From Bacillus yapensis (GTDB lineage: Bacteria; Bacillota; Bacilli; Bacillales; Cytobacillaceae), in NCBI RefSeq assembly GCF_005280205.1, contig NZ_SUND01000007.1, forward strand, positions 62,001-126,000: 64,000 bases of DNA, given 5' to 3'. The stretch's first letter is position 1. Every line of letters starts with the position of its first letter. Below, one piece after another: positions 52,944-62,090 of the stretch. A program made the translations under genes and the position numbers. The notes beneath the pieces were generated by a model that worked only from the letters and a program-made list of their open reading frames with translations, had not been told where the DNA came from and did no database searches.

Positions 52944-53142
52944 CATTTTTCAAAATAAAATAAAGATTATTTCTGATAAAATGAATTTTTCTACCTAATC
53001 ATATGGAATGAAGGATTCTTAACATGAATCAATTAACTTTACCTTTTCGATTTAATAGTAAAATTATAAATACACATGAGTTGATAGGATTCATTTTCCC
53101 TCTAATTTTTATGCATTACCTCATTCTACTGTCCCTGTCCTG

Positions 53143-54105
53143 TCAACACTTTTTTTCAAAATGATCAAGTAATTGACGTACTTCATCCGTTGACTTTGTG
53201 TTCATCAATTGATTTCTTAACATGCTTGCTCCAGGAAATCCTTTGACATATATTTTGAAAAAACGATGGAGCCCAGTAATTGGACGTGGCAGTTTTTCTA
53301 AATAGTAGTCATAAAGATCAAGATGATATCTTAGAAGATTGAGATACTCCATACTACTATGCTCTTTCGGCTCTTTTTCAAAGGCAAATGGGTTTTTAAA
53401 AATTCCGCGCCCAATCATAACCCCATCCACACCATATTGACGAACAAGTTTCAGTCCTGTTTCACGATCAGGAATGTCCCCGTTGATGGTTAGTAGCGTA
53501 TTCGGTGCCACACGATCACGTAATTTCTTGATTTCTGGAATCAGCTCCCAGTGTGCCTCTACTTTGCTCATTTCCTTTCTTGTACGTAAATGAATAGAAA
53601 GATTTGCGATATCCTGTTTTAAAATATGCGTTAGCCACTCCTCCCATTCATTTACATCCGAATAGCCAAGTCGTGTTTTCACACTGACAGGCAGTCCACC
53701 CGCTTTTGCTGCTTCAATAAGTTCTGCTGCGACTTCTGGACGCAGAATAAGTCCACTACCTTTCCCTCTCGATACCACATTCGGTACAGGGCAGCCCATA
53801 TTAATATCAAGGCCTTTAAATCCTAGCTCTTTCATCCCAATACTCATTTGTCGGAAATATTCGGGCTTATCTCCCCAAATATGTGCCACCATTGGCTGTT
53901 CATCTTCTGTAAACAACAAACGACCCCGAACACTGTTCTTTCCCTCAGGATGACAATAGCTATCCGAGTTTGTAAACTCTGTAAAAAATACATCCGGTCG
54001 ACCTGCTTTACTTACTACATGGCGAAAAACAACATCCGTCACATCTTCCATTGGCGCAAGTATAAAAAATGGTCGTGGTAAATCACGCCAAAAATTATCA
54101 ATCAT
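53143..54105 (-). CDS. tRNA-dihydrouridine synthase
   Basis: About 320 residues from ATG 54105 (AGAGGA 12 bases before); an ATG at 54126 lies within that site. FMN-binding TIM barrel: [40 protein letters not shown] (catalytic Cys in MGCP), [30 protein letters not shown] (substrate His), [20 protein letters not shown]. It reduces uridines in tRNA. A chromosomal gene; it forms no operon with its neighbours. Confidence 0.92.
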   Translation of the reverse strand: MIDNFWRDLPRPFFILAPMEDVTDVVFRHVVSKAGRPDVFFTEFTNSDSYCHPEGKNSVRGRLLFTEDEQPMVAHIWGDKPEYFRQMSIGMKELGFKGLDINMGCPVPNVVSRGKGSGLILRPEVAAELIEAAKAGGLPVSVKTRLGYSDVNEWEEWLTHILKQDIANLSIHLRTRKEMSKVEAHWELIPEIKKLRDRVAPNTLLTINGDIPDRETGLKLVRQYGVDGVMIGRGIFKNPFAFEKEPKEHSSMEYLNLLRYHLDLYDYYLEKLPRPITGLHRFFKIYVKGFPGASMLRNQLMNTKSTDEVRQLLDHFEKKC

Positions 54106-54126
54106 TGCAAACTCAAATCCTCTCAT

Positions 54127-54640
54127 TACTGATACAACTTTAAACTATCTGTCAGTCAAAAATATAAAGTGAAACTTTTAATCACTGGGGTTTCTTCATC
54201 CTCCACCGAACTAGAGAAACTCAGGTTAAAGGCGCCATGTCCTATGACACCTGAAGAACCAACATCTTATTAGCCTGAACCAATTGGGTTTTTATGGGCA
54301 ATTGATTCCTTTCCTAACTTCTTTGCTTTCGCTAAATTTTGAGGTAGAAGCATTACAACCCATTAATGCGGGATAAAACCGCTTTTTTTACACTAACATC
54401 ATGTTTCCTAACTTACTATCATACACTAGTATATTTGAATATGGATCATTTATGAAAATCGCCATGTATATTTTAACGAAAATCAGTCCTGAATGGTATT
54501 TTCACAAACGAAAAAGCAGATAGTATAGACTTTTTACGATATCAACTGCTTTTATGTATATGATATTTGAAGTATCAATTCGTGTGTATTTTACTTTAAT
54601 TTTTCTTTATATTAAAGTCTCCCATACAAAAATCGAAGCA
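54127..54640. other. Gene-free interval
   Basis: About 510 bp, AT-rich, between the dihydrouridine synthase start and the terminator of the HTH gene. I see no gene, RNA motif or repeat that I can name. Confidence 0.5.
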
Positions 54641-54642
54641 TA

Positions 54643-54684
54643 AAAAGGCTCCTCGCCGCCATAATGGTAGTTGAGGAGCCTTGG
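54643..54684. terminator. Strong terminator of the HTH gene
   Basis: AAGGCTCCTC (54645-54654) pairs with GAGGAGCCTT (54673-54682) and is followed on the minus strand by TTT. Located after the HTH regulator stop. Confidence 0.88.
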
Positions 54685-54722
54685 TTTGTCTAATACAAAC
54701 TGGGATTTATCTTTTTTTGAAC

Positions 54723-55406
54723 TTATTTTACAATTTCAATTCGTTCATACTCCGTTCCGGGATTTTTCTGAACAGCTTTAAAAAATAAAGTCTTATGAAC
54801 AATTTCATCTGGATTCAGTGAACTGTATGATTTCTCATAACTAAATCTGGGCACCTGGTTGAATTGAGTGACTGCAAGATAATCTGAAATAGTAAAAATT
54901 GCAAATAATAGAATGGCACATCCGACAACACTCAATATACGTAAGCTTCTCTTTACGAATACAGATTTAATCATGAAGTAAGCTCCAATTATTAAAATGA
55001 TACTTCCGATAATTGAATAAATACTTCCCCAGCTGCTATCATTGGGGAATATCGCTAAGGCCGAAATAATGATGAATATACCGAATAATGACATCAGATA
55101 ACTAATCACTTTTTGTTTTCCGTACTTTATCTCGTTTTGTCCATATTCTGCCATTTTAATAGCAGTATCTCTTGTCTCTTGATTCATATTCTCGCTTTTC
55201 CTTTCTCCATTGACAATCTCAGGAATACTAACATCATAAAAATCTGCTATCTCGATGAGCAGACCTATATCTGGCATATTCCTGCCGGTCTCCCATCTTG
55301 ATACTGTTCTGCCAGAGACATTCAGCTTTTCAGCCAATTGCTCCTGCGTCAAATCTTTTTCTTTTCGAAGCTCTTTTAGGAACACTCCGATTTTGATTTG
55401 ATCCAT
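54723..55406 (-). CDS. XRE-type HTH regulator with membrane domain
   Basis: 227 residues. Residues 7-62 are a Cro/CI-type HTH (LKELRKEKDLTQEQLAEKLN, VSGRTVSRWETGRNMPDIGL). Then a short linker and three or four hydrophobic segments (VISYLMSLFGIFIIISALAI, SIYSIIGSIILIIGAYFMIK, LSVVGCAILLFAIFTISDYL), and a soluble tail. A membrane-anchored DNA-binding protein whose signal and targets are unknown. It has its own terminator and no partner genes. GGAGGTCAT lies before the ATG. Confidence 0.85.
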   Translation of the reverse strand: MDQIKIGVFLKELRKEKDLTQEQLAEKLNVSGRTVSRWETGRNMPDIGLLIEIADFYDVSIPEIVNGERKSENMNQETRDTAIKMAEYGQNEIKYGKQKVISYLMSLFGIFIIISALAIFPNDSSWGSIYSIIGSIILIIGAYFMIKSVFVKRSLRILSVVGCAILLFAIFTISDYLAVTQFNQVPRFSYEKSYSSLNPDEIVHKTLFFKAVQKNPGTEYERIEIVK

Positions 55407-55729
55407 ATGGATGACCTCCTTTTCTCTGCCAGATTACTACCAGCAGGCATTTTTTAACACGACACAAAGCGAGAAATGCCCTGTTAATGCCTATAGACAA
55501 CCTTGTCTAATTGCTATATTTCTCTATTTTCTGCTCAGACATCTAAATCACAGCCCGAGCTCGATGTTATCCAAATCACTAACTCAATCCTAACGCAAAA
55601 ACATCCCAATCGGCTACTCAAACCCTCCGAAGAAAAGTGTAGATAAGTTTTCTTAGAGTGATAGTTCGATTCTCACGTTCAAAGCAAGCCTCCTCCTGCG
55701 GCGCTTACGCTCAGACTTCCGAAAAGTCT
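55407..55729. other. Gene-free interval
   Basis: 323 bp between the RlmD stop and the HTH gene start. It contains the HTH gene's promoter area and a C/G-richer strip (55690-55720), but I find no confident gene, terminator or repeat. Confidence 0.4.
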
Positions 55730-57145
55730 TTACTTCAGGCAATTTTTGTTGGTCATCCCTTTTACCCTTGACATCAAGGCAACGCACTCCACATGCACAG
55801 TATGCGGGAATAAGTCCACTGGTTGAACCGTTTTTAGTTCATAACCGAATGGCGCTAGCTCTTTAATATCAGTTGCAAATGTATCTGGGTTACATGATAC
55901 ATAAACAATTCGTTCAGGCTGTGAACGGCCAATTCTTCTCATTACTTTTCCACCTGCACCTGAGCGTGGTGGGTCTAGTAAAAGTAGCTCTGGACGACCA
56001 AAGCTTTCTAACACTTCGTCGATTCCTTTTCTTGCATCTTTTGCTAGGAAGTAAGTGTTTGTTAAACCATTATCTGTTGCGTTACGTTTCGCTGATTCAA
56101 TTGAGCTTTCGACAATTTCGATTCCTGCAAGCTTTCCAACTCGACTTGCAAACGGAAGCGAGAATGTACCAACACCACAGAAAAGATCAATCATTTTCTC
56201 TGACTTCTTCGGTTCACCCATCTCAACAGCTAAGTCAACAAGCTTTTGTGCTTGTGTCGGATTCGTTTGGAAGAAAGTATCAAACCAAAGACGGAAACGA
56301 TAGCCGTCCATTTCATCATAAATAAAATCACGACCAGCTAACACATGACTCTTCTCTGATTGAGTACGGTCTGCCCAATCTGTATTTTCAAGCCACATTA
56401 AGCTTTTTACTTGTGGGAACTTTTCTTCGATACGCTTGATTAAATCTGCCACAGGCTTTTCATGCTCACCTGTTGGTCCCTCTGTCGCAAATAGAGCAAG
56501 CATCATTTCTCCAGTAGCAAAAGATTGTCTTACCATCAAATGACGTAACAAGCCTTCATGAAGGTCCTTGTTATAACCTTTTAATTGATGGTCTTTTACC
56601 CACTCTGCTACTTCCATTGCCGCTTCGACCATTTCTTTTCCTGCGATCAAGCATGTTTCAAGTGAAATGATTTTGCGGAAGTTTCCTTGCTCATGCAATC
56701 CAAGAGCTCCGTCTGGTGAAAAAGTAAACTCCATTTTATTACGATAATGCCATGGATTGTCCATGCCAATCGTATCTTTAACAAGCTCTGGATCAAAGCC
56801 TTGAGCTTCGATCGCGCTCTTCACATGGTTCGTTTTTGCTTTCAATTGACCTTGGAATTCCCAATGCTGCCATACACAGCCACCACATTTTTCAAAATGT
56901 GGACATGGTGCGACAATTCTTTCTTTGTGAGCCTCCAGAATCTCCAAAGCATCAACTCTTCTTCTTCTACGGTCTGGCTTATCCACGAGTACACGCACTT
57001 TTTCCCCAGGTAATGTTTGCGGAACTGTAAGTCTTAGCTTTTTCAGAATCCCTTTTTCATTTTCGCGCCAAACGCTTCCCTTACCTGAACCTTTTTCATC
57101 AAAACTCTTTATCTCAACAATCATTTCTTCATTCGTAACTGTCAT
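55730..57145 (-). CDS. rlmD: 23S rRNA (uracil-C5) methyltransferase RlmD/RlmCD type
   Basis: 471 residues. N-terminal TRAM domain (MIVEIKSFDEKGSGKGSVWR), the [4Fe-4S] cluster region CPHFEKCGGCVWQHW plus a later Cys (SLETCLIAG), SAM-binding MIDLFCGVGTFSLPFASRVG, then LLLDPPRSGAGGKVM and the catalytic YVSCNPDTFATD. It methylates uridines in 23S rRNA (one or both of U747/U1939; Bacillus enzymes do both). AAGGAGGTACAGC precedes ATG. Confidence 0.93.
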   Translation of the reverse strand: MTVTNEEMIVEIKSFDEKGSGKGSVWRENEKGILKKLRLTVPQTLPGEKVRVLVDKPDRRRRRVDALEILEAHKERIVAPCPHFEKCGGCVWQHWEFQGQLKAKTNHVKSAIEAQGFDPELVKDTIGMDNPWHYRNKMEFTFSPDGALGLHEQGNFRKIISLETCLIAGKEMVEAAMEVAEWVKDHQLKGYNKDLHEGLLRHLMVRQSFATGEMMLALFATEGPTGEHEKPVADLIKRIEEKFPQVKSLMWLENTDWADRTQSEKSHVLAGRDFIYDEMDGYRFRLWFDTFFQTNPTQAQKLVDLAVEMGEPKKSEKMIDLFCGVGTFSLPFASRVGKLAGIEIVESSIESAKRNATDNGLTNTYFLAKDARKGIDEVLESFGRPELLLLDPPRSGAGGKVMRRIGRSQPERIVYVSCNPDTFATDIKELAPFGYELKTVQPVDLFPHTVHVECVALMSRVKGMTNKNCLK

Positions 57146-57306
57146 GCTGTACCTCCTTATATTCCATTCAAACCTCTATTTTAAATTTCATTACGATTCA
57201 TTTTTTGCATACTAAATTAGTATAAAGGACTCAAACCCAATTTGAAACCTTTCATACCTAGTAGATATTAACAAAATATCACTAGTCATGTATATCTTTT
57301 TCATAA

Positions 57307-57345
57307 AAAAATACGCCTGTAGCCATTAGCTCAAGACGCATTTTT
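57307..57345 (-). terminator. Terminator of the ECF transporter operon
   Basis: ATGCGTCT/AGGCGTAT arms with inner AGC/GCT pairing, then seven T on the minus strand, directly at the EcfT stop. Confidence 0.7.
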
Positions 57346-58174
57346 ATAAGAATGGATTGTAAAATCGATTGCCATCATGAAAAGTGATGACTAACGTGCC
57401 AACGAGCATCAGTACAAATACGGCAAGTATTATGTAATCCTTTGATTGGAAGAGACGGGCACTATACCATGTTCTTTCTTTATTTTTTCCGAATCCACGA
57501 AGCTCCATTGCGTTGCTGATAGTTTCAATTTTATCAAGACTCGATAATATAAGTGGAATCATAATGGAGGCAGCATTTTTTATGCGCTTTGATAATTTTT
57601 CTTTACTAGATAGATCTACTCCCCGAGCCTGTTGTGCCAATGCGATGTTGCGAAAGTCTCGTTGCACATCGGGAATATAACGAAGTGCTAAAGCCACTGC
57701 ATAGGAAATTCGATAGCTCACTCCAATTTTATTCAAGGAAGCCGCAAATTCGCTAGGATGAGTCGTCACTATAAATAGCAAGGCCACAGGGGTGACTGTG
57801 AAATATTTCAACGTAATATTGAGCTGATAAAAAATTTGTTCGATGGTGACATTGTATCTGCCCACAATCTCGAACAGAATATGACTCGTACCATAAATCT
57901 TTACTCCTTCTTGTGGTGAAAAAAGATAGATGGCGATATTGTTGAGCAGTAAAAATATTAAAATGAAAATGAGTATAAATGAGATTTCTTTTACCTTTAT
58001 TTTCGAAACGATAAAAATGACAATGCTTAAGATAAACAAAAACAGGAGTATCCTAGTATCGTACGTTAACATCGCCGCAGTCGACCAAATAATAAAACAG
58101 AGAAGCTTCGTTACACCGGTCAGTTCATGTACCGGTGATTTTCGTTCTATGTATGATAACATCTCTACTGCCAA
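57344..58174 (-). CDS. ecfT: ECF transporter T component (CbiQ-like)
   Basis: 276 residues. TTG 58174 is preferred because AAGGAGGTCC lies seven bases upstream; the next ATG is too far from it. Five or six membrane segments, and the coupling-helix motifs ALAQQARGVDLSSKEKLS and ISNAMELRGFGKNKERT (two A-R-G-type motifs that touch the ATPases). It transmits ATP hydrolysis to the S component. It overlaps the ATPase gene by 10 bp. Confidence 0.92.
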   Translation of the reverse strand: MAVEMLSYIERKSPVHELTGVTKLLCFIIWSTAAMLTYDTRILLFLFILSIVIFIVSKIKVKEISFILIFILIFLLLNNIAIYLFSPQEGVKIYGTSHILFEIVGRYNVTIEQIFYQLNITLKYFTVTPVALLFIVTTHPSEFAASLNKIGVSYRISYAVALALRYIPDVQRDFRNIALAQQARGVDLSSKEKLSKRIKNAASIMIPLILSSLDKIETISNAMELRGFGKNKERTWYSARLFQSKDYIILAVFVLMLVGTLVITFHDGNRFYNPFL

Positions 58175-59871
58175 TTCTTTCGGACCTCCTTATCGTATCG
58201 GATAAAGCGTCCAATGAACTCTTTTGGCTCCCTTATACCTGCCCGTTTTGCTAATTCAAATAAAGAGGTTTCCTTTAAGTTTGCTTGTTTGATGATCTCT
58301 GCGTCTGTTAAAACCGTCGTCGCGGACTCATCGGCAATCTTTTTGCCACTGTCAATCACAATCGCACGTGGTGTGTACTCAAGCATTAAATGCATGTCGT
58401 GGGTAATGATGATAATCGTTTTTCCATTACGATTTAACTCCACTAAAAAATCCATTATCTCTGTAAAATGGCGGAGGTCTTGTCCAGCTGTTGGCTCATC
58501 AAGAATGATGATTTCGGGATCCAGCACTAATACGGAAGCAATCGTAACACGTTTTTTCTGACCGAAACTTAATGCTGAAATCGGCCAATTACGAAATGGA
58601 TAGAGACCACATATTTTAAGTACACTTTCTACTCGTTCCTTAATCTCCTGTTCAGGCACACCACGAATGACTAACCCCAAAGCCACTTCATCAAAAATCA
58701 TGTGCTTGGAAATCATATGGTTGGGATTTTGCAAAACCATCCCGATTCGTTCCGACCGTTCTTTTATCGTATCCTTCGTAATATCTTGTCCATCAAAATA
58801 GATTGTTCCTGAACTAGGTTTTTCAAACCCACAAATGAGCTTGGAAATAGTTGATTTGCCTGCTCCATTTTTCCCGATTAAACTAACCATCTCACCTTTT
58901 TCAATCGAAAAAGAAACGCCTTGAATGGTTTCATGACCAGCATGATATTGAAATGCTATTTCATTCAGTTCCAAGATCGGTTCCGATTTTCCCCTAGGAA
59001 TAATGGAATCAGTGGATTCATACCAGGCAATTAGCTTTTCTTTATCCACTGCAAATGATAGGGGCTTTGAAGGTTTCATTTCCTCAGTCACTTCACAGCC
59101 AGCATACTTAGCAGCCTTAACATATAAAGGTTCCCGGATATGAATCTCCTCTAAAATATTGCTTGCTAATAGCTCATCTGGATTCATATCTGCTACAATT
59201 CTTCCATCATCCATGACAATGATTCGATCGACATCAATATGTAATACATCCTCTAAGCGATGCTCAATAATGATAACTGTCTTATTCGTTTCTTTTTGAA
59301 TCCGATCAATTAATTCCATCGCATATTTTCCTGTTGCAGGGTCAAGATTTGCTAATGGTTCATCAAATAAAAGAACGTCTACATGATCGACCATCACCCC
59401 TGCTAACGAGACTCTTTGCTTTTGGCCCCCTGATAAATGATGCACAGATGATGAAAGAAACCTGTCCATCTCGACCATTTCTGCAACTTCTTCCACAAGT
59501 GCTACCATGCTTTTTTGCTCTATACAATCATTTTCCAAAGAAAATGCGATATCCTCTCCTACGGTTAGCCCGATAAACTGACCATCGGGATCTTGTAAAA
59601 CGGTCCCTACTATTTTTGAAAGAGAAAATATATCTAGATCCTTTGCCTCTTCCCCCTTAATTTTCAAACTTCCTATTACATCACCTTTATAGGAAAAGGG
59701 GACAAGCCCGTTGATACAGTGACCAATCGTGCTCTTCCCAGAGCCAGATGGTCCAACGATCAACACCTTTTCCCCTTCAAGAATGGTCAAACTGAGGTCT
59801 TTTAGAGTAGGATCTACCTGACTATGATACTTAAAACTATAGTTGTTAAACTCTATGACCGGCTTCTTCAT
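58165..59871 (-). CDS. ECF transporter double ATPase (two ABC domains)
   Basis: About 568 residues from the second of two close ATGs (59871; AGGAG six bases before). Domain 1: VGPSGSGKSTIGHC, signature HLSGGQKQRVSLAG, Walker B VLLFDEPLANLD. Domain 2: IGKNGAGKSTISKL, signature LSFGQKKRVTIA, IIILDEPTAGQD. The fused ABC-ABC layout replaces separate EcfA1 and EcfA2. It energises uptake through EcfT. Confidence 0.93.
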   Translation of the reverse strand: MKKPVIEFNNYSFKYHSQVDPTLKDLSLTILEGEKVLIVGPSGSGKSTIGHCINGLVPFSYKGDVIGSLKIKGEEAKDLDIFSLSKIVGTVLQDPDGQFIGLTVGEDIAFSLENDCIEQKSMVALVEEVAEMVEMDRFLSSSVHHLSGGQKQRVSLAGVMVDHVDVLLFDEPLANLDPATGKYAMELIDRIQKETNKTVIIIEHRLEDVLHIDVDRIIVMDDGRIVADMNPDELLASNILEEIHIREPLYVKAAKYAGCEVTEEMKPSKPLSFAVDKEKLIAWYESTDSIIPRGKSEPILELNEIAFQYHAGHETIQGVSFSIEKGEMVSLIGKNGAGKSTISKLICGFEKPSSGTIYFDGQDITKDTIKERSERIGMVLQNPNHMISKHMIFDEVALGLVIRGVPEQEIKERVESVLKICGLYPFRNWPISALSFGQKKRVTIASVLVLDPEIIILDEPTAGQDLRHFTEIMDFLVELNRNGKTIIIITHDMHLMLEYTPRAIVIDSGKKIADESATTVLTDAEIIKQANLKETSLFELAKRAGIREPKEFIGRFIRYDKEVRKNWQ

Positions 59872-59888
59872 TTTCATCTCCTAGCAAT

Positions 59889-60446
59889 CTATAATTCTCT
59901 GTGCAGGCTGTTGCTTTGTGTACGAGTTTTAGAATAAGCAAATAATAAAATAGAACCAATCACACCGACTGTAACCATATTTGATACCCCAGCAAATAAT
60001 CCTTGTACGAATACTTTATTGGCAGGTTCAGCATAGACTAAAATATCTAATACTGGTGCAATCAAGAACCATCCAATCGCTTGAGCGATGATTTGCACTA
60101 CGTTAAAGGTAATAAGCTTACTTTTATTAAATACTCCTGATTCAATATCGATTCGCTTCGCAACTAAACCGATGATGAATCCAACGAATAAGGATACGAC
60201 CACCCAGCTCCACCACACGGAACCATAAGAAATCGCATCATTTAGAGCATGCCCGATTAGACCGATTAATGCGCCGGCAATTGGACCAAATACGACTGCC
60301 ATCAATGCTAAAAAGGCATAAGATGTTTGAATCGACGTATTTGGAACCGGTGAAGGAAGAGATACAAACTTTGCTAAAATAATGAATACTGCTGCCCCAA
60401 TCCCAATAGCCACGATGTTTTTAATAGATAATTGCTTTTTAAACAC
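59889..60446 (-). CDS. ECF transporter S component (UPF0397-like)
   Basis: 185 residues, about six membrane segments. The N-terminus [20 protein letters not shown], then [20 protein letters not shown] and [20 protein letters not shown], give the pattern of UPF0397-type S components. It binds the substrate. A Met-reading T-box and a SAM hydrolase upstream suggest methionine or a precursor (inference; compare the predicted MtsT group). First transporter gene after the hydrolase. Confidence 0.88.
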   Translation of the reverse strand: MFKKQLSIKNIVAIGIGAAVFIILAKFVSLPSPVPNTSIQTSYAFLALMAVVFGPIAGALIGLIGHALNDAISYGSVWWSWVVVSLFVGFIIGLVAKRIDIESGVFNKSKLITFNVVQIIAQAIGWFLIAPVLDILVYAEPANKVFVQGLFAGVSNMVTVGVIGSILLFAYSKTRTQSNSLHREL

Positions 60447-60486
60447 AACTTCAACCCCTTTTAAATTTTAAGAATATAAATAATAT

Positions 60487-61344
60487 TTAATTATATATGA
60501 TGTTCTGGGCCTTGCGTATAGAAATTTTCCAATTTGCACCTGAGCCAACATGGTAGGCTTTAGCAAAAGAACCTTGATTAAGGGCCACTCCTAATTTATC
60601 CAGTGAGTTTATATACAGGAGAGGCTCACCTAAATGGCTATCTGCAAAAGAACGACCAAACGTCATGATGCTTTTATAGACTTGGCGTGTTTCATTTTCA
60701 ATTACTACTTCAAAAGAATCACCGTACTCAACATTTAATTGTTTAAATAGCTCCCGGTCGATATTCGTCCATAGATTCCCGAAGCGAACATCAAGGATAT
60801 CAATATGGCCTGATACCGCTCCTTTGCTAATTGTTACTTCAGGAACCGGCAATTCAACGATGGATTCAACTTGTATTTCAGGACCTACTTGTTCAAAAGA
60901 AATAATTCCTGTGGCTAACCTTGCACCAGTAAATGCATACACGTCTCGACCATGAAACGTATATGATTCTCCCGAATGCGGAAGACGATTTACTTTTTCA
61001 TCAATAATTCTCGCCTCAACAATCCCGATTTGCTGCTTAATTTGCGTGAGTGTCCCATTATCAGGCGTTACGATGTATTGGTTTTTTGAAGTTTTTGCGA
61101 CAATGCTTCGGCGCTCTGAACCTACACCTGGGTCAACTACTGAGACGAATACAGTTCCCTCTGGCCAGTAAGAAATGGTTTGATACAAACGATAGCCTCC
61201 TTCCCAAATATTGTATTGAGGAATATCATGGGTCAGATCAAAAATACGTATCGTTGGATCGACGGTAAGAGCAACACCATACATGGCACTTACTGCACCA
61301 TCACTTATACCAAAATCTGTTTGCAATACTAAAAAATTTTTCAT
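60487..61344 (-). CDS. SAM hydrolase (SAM hydroxide adenosyltransferase, DUF62)
   Basis: 285 residues. Motifs: LQTDFGISDGAVSAMYGV, IRIFDLTHDIPQYNIWEGGY, VVDPGVGSERRSIVAKT, YIVTPDNGTLT, FHGRDVYAFTGARLATG. Family knowledge: it cleaves SAM to adenosine and methionine, using water. It is the first gene behind the T-box leader and is followed 40 bp later by the ECF genes, so salvage of SAM-derived methionine together with uptake is plausible. Confidence 0.92.
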   Translation of the reverse strand: MKNFLVLQTDFGISDGAVSAMYGVALTVDPTIRIFDLTHDIPQYNIWEGGYRLYQTISYWPEGTVFVSVVDPGVGSERRSIVAKTSKNQYIVTPDNGTLTQIKQQIGIVEARIIDEKVNRLPHSGESYTFHGRDVYAFTGARLATGIISFEQVGPEIQVESIVELPVPEVTISKGAVSGHIDILDVRFGNLWTNIDRELFKQLNVEYGDSFEVVIENETRQVYKSIMTFGRSFADSHLGEPLLYINSLDKLGVALNQGSFAKAYHVGSGANWKISIRKAQNIIYN

Positions 61345-61435
61345 GATTGCTCCTCCATTCTGAATTGTTTTCGTTTAAATATAAGGTTCTGTTAATGTTC
61401 CTTGTTGATTTTTTGATTTTCGACAGGTGCACCCA

Positions 61436-61620
61436 CTTAACCGGAAAAATTCCGCTTAATTTGAAAAAATAATGGATATTAGGTGAAATAGGCGGAGATT
61501 TTCTGCTAAATGACTTAAAAAGCCTTAAAATCATGAAAAATTTAGAGCTTAACCGGAAAAATTCCTCTTATTTATAGGGAAAAAGGTTAATTTCTTGATT
61601 TAACCGGAATTTTTTCACCT
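61436..61620. repeat. Degenerate repeats TTAACCGGAAAAATTC in the operon leader
   Basis: CTTAACCGGAAAAATTCCGC (61436-), its near copy (61548-), TTAACCGGAATTTTTTC (61600-) and a weaker one, GGCGGAGATTTTCTGCTAA (61491-), spaced about 50-60 bp. They fill the space between the T-box terminator and the SAM hydrolase gene. Possibly a genome-wide intergenic repeat; no function can be read. Confidence 0.5.
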
Positions 61621-61671
61621 ATTTTTCAATGTAAAAAGTTCAACCCCCACCTTTAACAGAGCTAAATATAC

Positions 61672-61988
61672 AAAAAACCACGTCTCTATCCAATTGGATA
61701 AGGACGTGGTTTATATCACGTGGTACCACCTTACTTCACTGTTCGCTCACACAAACAGCCTCAACAAGTACTTAGGGTAGGACAATCTCTCCCTGTATAC
61801 TGTGGTTTAGATAACGAGTACCAACACTCGTCGGAACCTACTAGTGCTTGTAGCACGTTCAGCCACGAAACTCAGAGGCCATTGTTCAGATTCGTATTTT
61901 TGCTTCTTTTCAGCTACCGAAGCTCTCTTTCGAAAAATACTATAATCCTACTTCTTCTCTTCATTGTATTTGTCAGAATTTTTAATTT
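61672..61988 (-). promoter_or_regulatory. T-box riboswitch, specifier probably ATG (Met)
   Basis: Minus strand: AGTA of the stem I base (GAAGAAGTAGG), apical part GAGAGCTTCGGTAGCTGAAA, specifier region GAACA-ATG-GCCTCTGAG with ATG at 61882-61880, the T-box core TAAGGTGGTACCACGTG (61717-61733), then the terminator ACCACGTCC/GACGTGGT with TTTTTT (61672-61710). Uncharged tRNA-Met would stabilise the antiterminator and turn on the SAM hydrolase and ECF genes. Confidence 0.85.
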
Positions 61989-61995
61989 AAAAATG

Positions 61996-62024
61996 ATTAT
62001 AATAGGTCTTTACCGAAAACGCAA
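61996..62024 (-). promoter_or_regulatory. Sigma-A promoter of the T-box operon
   Basis: -35 TTGCGT (62019-62024), 17-bp spacer, -10 TATAAT (61996-62001), giving a start near 61988. Confidence 0.75.
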
Positions 62025-62047
62025 GAAAAAATTGTAAAAAAGATCAT

Positions 62048-62080
62048 TAAAATGGATAGACCCTATTAGATCTATCCATT
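62048..62080 (-). terminator. Terminator of the GPGAG-repeat protein gene
   Basis: AATGGATAGA (62051-62060) pairs with TCTATCCATT (62071-62080), with a T-rich tract after it on the minus strand. Confidence 0.8.
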
Positions 62081-62090
62081 AATCCGGATC

